A DNA stretch of 64,000 nucleotides from Syngnathus acus (taxonomy: Eukaryota > Chordata > Actinopteri > Syngnathiformes > Syngnathidae). The stretch lies in assembly GCF_901709675.1 (NCBI RefSeq), contig NC_051102.1, positions 1,642,912-1,706,911 on the forward strand. The letters are read 5' to 3'. A model generated the notes under the pieces. That model did not search any database. It was not told where the DNA came from and was given only the letters and a program-made list of their open reading frames with translations. Both the position numbers and the translations under genes were made by a program. Of the stretch, positions 48,964-64,000 are shown one piece after another; position 1 is the stretch's first letter, and every line of letters begins with the position of its first letter.

Positions 48964-49726
48964 TATGTGAATATATTGAATTCAGTTGAGAATGAAATAA
49001 AGCCAGAGACCGAAAACTATTTTAACGACGGCGCTGTTGCCCTTATCCGCCTCTGGTATGTTAGGGCATTCTGGGAAATGTAGTTTACATTGTAAAGCAA
49101 TTACATCTGTTTAATTTGAATTGATCCCCTTTTGTGCACACCTGAGCAATGTTACAGATTTGTTGTTGTAATAAAGCACATTTTAAAGAATATATCTTAT
49201 ACTCTGTTCATATATTTTCAGAAAGAAAGGTTGGCATGGCGACTCAAAAGTTTAAATCTGATTGGACACAATAGAGGTTATGTACATGTACTGCAATGGC
49301 GCAGCCAAGAGAAATACTACAAAATGAAAAGAAGAAACATTATATTTGGTTGGAAATGTGTCTCAGTGCTTCTGATAGTGATTCGCCCCCCCCCCTCCCC
49401 AAAAAAAACAAACATTTGGTCTCTAGCAACCTGTTGCTGCTGTGTCTTAAATAATTTATTGTTTTTTTGCTGCATGATGATGCCACAAATTGACAATTCA
49501 ATCCACATTTATTGTCTGCTATCGGTGCTTTTTGCATAGACCACATGGTGTCCATTTGTCACTCATTTCCAAACTGCTCCTCAAAAAAAAAAAATCAAGT
49601 TCATGTTTTTGCAACCCATTTACAATCAAACGAACAAATTACGGCATTACACTTTATCATCAGCAATCCTTGCTTTGTTTTCTTTGTTCGTGGACACCGA
49701 GGTCTCTTTGGGAATGTTCTCCTTCG
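48964..49726. other. nitrobindin promoter and agxt 3' UTR
   Basis: The nitrobindin gene starts at 48963 and runs leftward. agxt ends at 49727 and also runs leftward, with minus-strand AATAAA at 49508-49513 and 49455-49460. No exon lies between them. Confidence 0.6.
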
Positions 49727-52700
49727 TTAAGCTTTGCTCTTTTTACAGTTTTTAAGCGCATCTGCCAAGGCATGCAAGGCCATGTCGGCGTTACTCTTTT
49801 CACAGTTGTAGCCCATCAGTCCAATTCGCATCACCTAATGGAAAGAAAGTGTCAGTTTCCCAATCAGATGTCTAGCATTGCTTTCAAGCCATTTCCTTCA
49901 TGCCAGCAGATGCTCACCAGGCCGATGGAAGGACCCAGGCCTCCTGTCATCTCCATCTGATGATTCTTCATGATGTACATTAGCAACTCCCTCCAGTCGT
50001 AGCCGTCGGGGATGGCGATGGTGGTCACAGAGGGAAGCCTCAAATCCTGCAGAGCATTTCTCAAAGTGAACACCGAAGAAGCATGCACAGGTGGTAAAGA
50101 TAAAAAAAAATCCTATTCTGTCATCTTCCTCTAATTCAATTTACTTGTGTTGTTGTCTGGCTCACCTTGTCAGGGATGAAGAGTTTGAGGCCCAAGTCTT
50201 CCAGTCCTCTGTACAGGTAGGCTGCCACCTCCTTGTGTTTCCTCCAAGACTCCTCCAGACCCTAGAGGGCGACAAAGAGCAATCTCTACTTTCTTTGTTT
50301 TACTTGGGCAAAATTTGTCACGAAATCCATCAACCTCTACTTAGTGCAGTTACCTTCTCAGCCAGAATAGCCAGACTCTCTCTCAAGGCGAAGAAACCCG
50401 ACACGGGGCCAGTGTGGTGGTACCTTCAAAAAAGCCACACACAAACCCGGTAAAATACATTTGTAGCCTAAAACTTAGTAAATTTGAATGGCTGTTTCGG
50501 TTCATCAATCCAAGCGGCGCTGCATTCGTGGGTCCAAACGTGATCTTACATTCTGGCTGCTTTGCCATCGCACCCCCAGTAGTTGGACAAATGCGTCATG
50601 TCAAAGAGGTACGAGACTGGTTTCGTCTTCCTGTTAAACATCTTGTGGCTGTGCGGGGTTCAAAACGGAGACACTGGTGAGTTCCCGCCATCGACACGAT
50701 TGGGCGCGTCTGGCGAAAGGTCCTTCCTTACCATGCTCTGTCATTAAACGAGATGGGAGCCGTGCCAGGCGGTGCGTTCAGGGCCTTTTGAGAACCCGTG
50801 TACAGGATGTCGATGTCTAACCGCATCACAAGGAGAAAGAATTTCAAAAGGCAATTGGAGATTTTGCACCATTGTTGATCTAGTGCTATCTTACTTTGCT
50901 GATCCATAAAAATGGGCGCAGCCCCGAGTGATGCAACCGTGTCCACCAGGAAGAGGCAGCCGTGTCTAAAAAGAGAACACGAATCATGGGAAATAATTAA
51001 GTTGCCCTAAATGCATTTGCGCAGTGTGGCAGGGGGCAGGCACTAGGGAGCGCACTTTCTGCAGATGTCTCCAATGCCATCGATTGGGTGGCACATGCCG
51101 GCAGAAGACTCTCCGTGCGTTAGGAAGAACAGCACCGGCTTGTGTTTCTCGATAGCCTGCAAACATGTGGCGGCTGGTGGTTTATTGCGTCAGATGTGAG
51201 TGACATGACTCAAATCACTTCGTAACAAGCAGCAGTTTGGCAGATCATAAAAAAAATTCAAGGGAGTTTAAAATGTTTTTCTTTTGTAAATTGTGTAACA
51301 ATAAAAAAAAAAAAAGGCAAAAACTGTTTGATTTCATAATTCCATTCTTTACAAACTCTACATGAATGACACTTCTGTTCATTTCAATTAGGAATGATGA
51401 TTTGATTGTTTTAAATGATGAATTTGGTCAGGGAAAGCATGAGACTCCTATCTCAGAGCACCACTGTACTGGACACATTTTTTCTTTCACTTGGATCATT
51501 CTTACCTGTTCAATCTCTTTATTGGTGAAATAATTTCCCGGTGTTTTCTCGAGTTTATGTACATTCGCACCTACGAATTAAAAACACTGGTCAGCGACTG
51601 ACAGTCAAAGTGTTAGTCATGTCAATGCGAGTGTAAAAACACGTGCCCATTCTCTCCGCGATTTCCGCAACACGCTCGCCCCAAATCCCATTAATGGCGA
51701 CGAGGACGCTCTCGCCGGGCTCCACCGTGTTAAAGACGGCGCACTCCATAGCGGCGTGGCCCGAGCCGCTCATGGACAGCGTCATGTTGTTCTCCGTCTG
51801 AAACGCGTACTGGATCCCCTTCTTGATGTCGCTCATGATCTAACACAAAAACAAAATTTACATGTTTCATTTTTTGCGCCATCTAGTGGCATGCAAAAAA
51901 ATCGCTGTTTGGTTTATATTTAACGTTTGAGGTAAATACAAGAGGATTTAATCATGGAGGAAGTTTTCTTTTTCTCACTCACGATTTCAGTCAGGAAAAT
52001 CACGTTTGAGACTTTTTGAGGCAATTCGGATCAAATTTAAGACAAATGTATATATTTTTTATGTATTGAGTTCCATTAGCAAAAGATTAAGAAATTGCCA
52101 TGGGATGAAATTTTTTAAATAGGTTTTCTTTCATTGAGATTTTTTGTACATTTATGGTGCAATACTTTTATAAACTACAGCTCAGTTATATTTAACTTAA
52201 CCGCACAGTAAAGTATAATTTCCTTTCATCTTCAAAATGAAAATCAGTTTTGAATGCCAGTCTTGTAATATGTGCAATACATTTCAATTGAATCTGCAAT
52301 ACATTCATTCGCTTTGTAATTTCCAAGTCAGTTTTTTTTTTTGTTCGTTTGTTTATTTCTTTGATTTAAGATCTGTGTTAATGTTCCAGATGAACACTAA
52401 GACCCACTAGATTATTTTCTATTCTGTGTGAGCCACTCAGAAGGGATTGGAGTCCAAAGATCCTGATCCAGTGAAAATTCAAACGACAAAGCACGAGTTA
52501 TCACTGACAACTTTGGAGTTTTCCTTACCTGATACATTTCTGGATGCAGGTGACCGATGATGGGCTTGGCCCCTGCAGCGAGGACACGCGGGGGCACGTT
52601 GGAGGGACCCGGTCCAAACAAGTAGCGCAGAGGTGCCTCGAGGGGCCGAAGCATGCACGCCGGCGGGGGGATGGCGACGGACGACGTGCGGCGGCTCCGC

Positions 52701-52789
52701 TCCGGGTGCTGTGCGAGTGGGTTCTCAAGGGTGGTGAGCGCCCGCCGGGCCAGCGACCCACTCCTCCGGCCGAACAGAGTCCGCTGCAT
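49727..52789 (-). CDS. agxt: Alanine-glyoxylate (serine-pyruvate) aminotransferase
   Basis: A PLP enzyme that converts glyoxylate and alanine to glycine and pyruvate, preventing oxalate formation. Exons, 5' to 3': 52789-52529, 51839-51647, 51570-51506, 51156-51056, 50965-50895, 50816-50732, 50648-50550, 50423-50354, 50261-50166, 50046-49918, 49834-49727; 425 aa (human 392). The first 45 residues are Arg-rich without acids near the start ([13 protein letters not shown]), a likely mitochondrial presequence. The catalytic Lys is in [13 protein letters not shown], and the substrate-binding [11 protein letters not shown] and [10 protein letters not shown] motifs are present. Intron 2 seems to use a GC donor (51646-51645). 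The last residues are KKSKA, not a canonical peroxisomal SKL/KKL signal. The ATG was chosen as the start of the presequence. Confidence 0.96.
51876..51889 (-). promoter_or_regulatory. CTCF-like motif in agxt intron 1
   Basis: The minus strand reads CCACTAGATGGCGC, a full match to the CTCF core consensus. Further weaker matches are listed among the findings. Confidence 0.6.
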
Positions 52790-54900
52790 CGTAGCTATTG
52801 TGTCCTGGGAAGCCTGAGACTGAAGCTGAGTTGGAAGCCCCGTGCGTGTTTTGACTCCAGCTTTGGGAAGTGGATGGGTCTTTGACCTGTTGGGCACGGG
52901 GCGGCGTGCGTCATCGGATGGTGGGTAGGCTTTTGCACGCTCAATATTGACACCTAGTTGTTGCACATTTGATAGCAAGCAAGGGGTAAACACAAAAGCC
53001 GCCTACTTTGCCTCTAGTAACTTATTTATCAGCAGTTTTAGCAATGTATCATCAGGAAAAGACACAACAAACAGACAAAACAAACAAACAAACAGCTTCC
53101 TTTGCTCTGACAGTTGATCAGAGAGCTCTCACAAATCTACACATGGTGTCATAGTGGCTCAAACTTGCACAGTGGCAGCTCGACAATTTAGAATAAAATA
53201 ATTGACTTGAGTAATTCAATTAAAAAAGTAACATTCAGATTCACAAAGCCATTTCTTATCTTATTGATGTATCTAAAAAGAATTTTGAAAAGCAACCATT
53301 CAGGAAAATATAGAAAAACAGAGCAAAGCAAATGCCATGTACACTATCTAATGCGATCTCATGCTACTGATCTTTAAAGTAATTGTCTAAACCTTCTAGA
53401 TCTGTTATGAATAATATTGCAAAAACCTTTTTTGCACCATAGTGCGCAAGTAAAGCAGCACAAGGATGGTTAACTATTACAAAGACAGTTAATCGGTTCT
53501 AGAATAGACTTTCTCATTAAAAAAAAAGAGCTACTTATTAACACAGCCAAATCACATTCTCTCCCAGCTGTTTATTCAAAAAGCGGAAAACCCCCCTCAC
53601 AGTGCAGGAGCACCTTAGAACTGGTTCAGATTAGCTGCTGTTGTTGATTATTATTATTTGTATCCCCATCTATCTGCTATTTTACTCGGAGTGACATTGG
53701 CTCAGGAGAGAGGAGGCTCCACTCTGCTCAACCAATCAGCGATGATACGAGCATGCAACGAGCCACCCACCCACGAGTGAGCACTGGTTACTTTCAAAAC
53801 AATTGTCAAGTTTTACATCACCTCGAAAATGTTGTGCAATTCACGTCAAGTCCGAATGCGTTTGACTTTGGAGCGGTTTTATTTCACAACGTGAAAGGGC
53901 AAAAGTTGTTTTATTTAGGGTTGAAAATCTCATCCTTTTGTCATTGTGCTCTTATGTTATGCGTTGCGGTCTGAGCTGGCCTAATCAGTGTCTGGCTTGG
54001 TCAATAATTAGACCTTTGGTAAATAAGCGGGGGCCGTCGTTACCCTTTAGCGTTCTGGCCTTTGCACTGGACACACGACTTGAAATGTGGCCAAGGGGAG
54101 CAGGAATGAGGAGTACTCAGCATGTCAATAACAGCGTGCCAGCCGGTCAAGTCTGCCCGGCGATGTGGCTTGGTCCACCCAGTCAGATGTTTTTGTTTCC
54201 GAACATACAAGAGTGACATTCCCACAGTTGCGCATGAGCGGACATTGGTCTAGTTTATGCGGCGGTCTTGGTGTTTTGATTTGGGAAGGATCTTGATTAC
54301 TCAGATGAGTTGATAGCAAAGGACACAACAGCTCTGCTTTCGAGGGTGAAGGACCTTTGGCCTTAAAGGCGCAATAGCAACTGGAAGAGTCCACCAAAAA
54401 ACAAAAAAAACAAAACATGTTGGCTTAATTTGGATATGTGAAGATACAGTTTCTGGGTCTCTCACTCACAAAATACAAGTGCCATTTTTAGGCGGGGGGG
54501 GGGGGGGGGGGGGCGATAAGATTAACAAATAATTAACAAATTTGTGTCCAGTGTAGTTCTTGGTCATCTTACTGCGTGGCAGCAGATAACCGCAAGACAC
54601 GAACTGCTATACACAGAACGGATTGCGTTCTTGGATATTTATTAGTCTTTTCTCATTTTACATAGTGACGTATTTTTGTAATATTGTTGTTTTTGTGTAG
54701 TCCGACTGTTGCTGAAGTCCATTCGACATTTGATGATGGATGCATAGATAGCTGCTGTATCATGGCTGGTGCTGATGCTGCTGCGACGTCATCACCGTAC
54801 GCATCAGTGGCAGTTTTTGATTTGCCCTGCACATAGTCTGACAGGCGAGTAGACGGAGCATCCCGTTTATCCGCGCCCCCTCCCTTTCCTGCCTCCTCTC
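52790..54900. other. Intergenic between divergent agxt and kif1a
   Basis: agxt and kif1a point away from each other. No exon is seen in 53000-54880. There is a 20-bp poly-G at 54494-54513. Confidence 0.55.
54494..54513. repeat. 20-bp poly-G
   Basis: A homopolymer run in the agxt-kif1a spacer. Confidence 0.95.
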
Positions 54901-55072
54901 TCGCCGTCACTAATTCTCGTTTAAATTGACACTCACGGCTAGGCTCCCACCCTCCATCCCTTCCATCCGGCCAACATTTCCCCGGGCCGAGTGCAGTCGG
55001 GAGGGAAGGCTGCAAGCGGACCTAACGCGCGGACAGACAAAATATAGACGGCTGCTGATTTTCGCCATCGAG
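54900..55072 (+). other. Probable kif1a non-coding first exon
   Basis: A GC-rich segment ends at 55072 before a GTAAAC donor. The next acceptor-like AG in frame with the kif1a start region is at 56106. The 5' end is not defined. Within the intron, 56340-56354 carries a hAT-like end (TAGCTACGCCCCTG is at 56341 onward within kif1a intron after exon 1). Confidence 0.4.
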
Positions 55073-56180
55073 GTAAACAACTCGTTTATGGTGGTTTCGC
55101 GACATCCATTTAATGAGGCGTATCACTTTGGTGGTGGGATGGCGACGAGGTTGTGGATGGAGGCCCGGTGTCGATGTGACGACGTCGTTGGTTTGCTGCG
55201 TCAGCGCATCCAAAACAGTCCGAAATCCATCTGTGCGCAAATATGTGCCGTCGAGACATCAGTTGTTGACTTTGAATGTTTGCTTATAAACGCCAGCCAA
55301 ACGCGGTCGTGCTGACGCAGTGTCCACATCGGACGATTCGGCGTGTGTTTACGCGGCCTGTTGTTTTTGAGGTGCGGCAAGATGGAGGAGCCAAGACAGA
55401 ACGAGCATCCAGCTCGCAGCCCGCACCGAGAAGGAGAATTCTGAAAATGTCGCCTCACTCTCCTCTTCTCAGATAACGTGCTGAATAGAATTACGATACA
55501 AATGATGGATTTACACATCGTAATTTAATTGGTTGAGCTCCCAGGTTTATTTTGATCAATCCTGACAAACGCAGTCAATATTTAAAAAAATAATGTTTAC
55601 TATCAACTAGGAAGTGTGAATTTGATGAAATCATATTTCCAGAGACAGTTAAAGTTAATGATCATCTAAAGATTGAATCATTTCCCACCCACCCTTATTT
55701 AAGTGTTTACATTTGTTCCATTGGCTCCTTAACCAATTTGTCATTTGCACCTGAAGAATGTTCTTTGGCACTTGTCCTAAAATGTCTAGAATTAGATCAT
55801 CCAGAATGAAGGCCTTGACATTGCATCCTCCCATTCAAAGGGCTTAAAATACAACAGTGACAAAAATATCTTCACTTTGTGATCTCTGAGAAGAATTTGA
55901 AATGATTATTTTATTTTTTTTTCTTTCAAAAAATACATTCAAAATTGCAAGCTTTCTTTCAGGAGAGGCTTTGTTGTTTAAGTGTTGCTTTAATGGCGTT
56001 GTTATTTCTGAAGAATTGCTTTCTCGTCATGTTAAATTGATATTGCTGATTCAAACGATTGACAAAAGAAAAATAATGATTGCAGTCTTGTTTCTACCTG
56101 TGCAGGTGTCCTGCGTGCGTGTGTGTGTTTAGCCACACAGCTTTTCAGCGCCGCTGCCCACTCCCACAGCCAGCAGTAAC

Positions 56181-64000
<7,820 letters not shown>

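Overview
The window is nuclear DNA from a ray-finned fish, most likely a percomorph teleost. Every gene has GT-AG (rarely GC-AG) introns and encodes a vertebrate protein. The repeats are teleost types: Tc1/mariner, hAT MITEs, a tRNA-headed SINE with a GGAT tail, and long CA and G runs. I cannot name the species; the compact introns would suit a small-genome percomorph.

Layout: (1) 1-1232, a Tc1 element interrupted by a hAT-type MITE. (2) 1828-5787 (-), transferrin, 17 coding exons. (3) 7859-9484 (+), a complete Tc1 element with an open transposase. (4) 11483-15889 (-), ubxn7. (5) 17391-20822 (-), ppp1r7 (SDS22). (6) 22190-24331 (+), a small membrane protein with an MHC class I alpha2-like domain, EPCR-like in layout, which I cannot name with certainty. 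(7) 24360-28600, repeats: an LTR-like block, a 723-bp tandem duplication and retroposon tails. (8) 28935-33939 (+), cdc20, with nested transposons in intron 1. (9) 35972-37537 (-), elovl1. (10) 42934-46581 (+), bok. (11) 47387-48963 (-), a THAP-less nitrobindin (thap4-like). (12) 49727-52789 (-), agxt. (13) 56181-64000 (+), the 5' part of kif1a, 33 coding exons, running off the window.

I joined the exons by hand. Each complete model (tf 696 aa, ubxn7 522, ppp1r7 345, MHC-like 236, cdc20 499, elovl1 321, bok 213, nitrobindin 169, agxt 425) closes in frame with matching phases, which is the main support for the boundaries. The genes do not form one pathway. Their order is a synteny block: ppp1r7, bok, thap4, agxt and kif1a lie together on human 2q37, while cdc20 and elovl1 are neighbours on human 1p34, so two ancestral segments are joined here. 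The least familiar protein is the MHC class I-like gene between ppp1r7 and cdc20.
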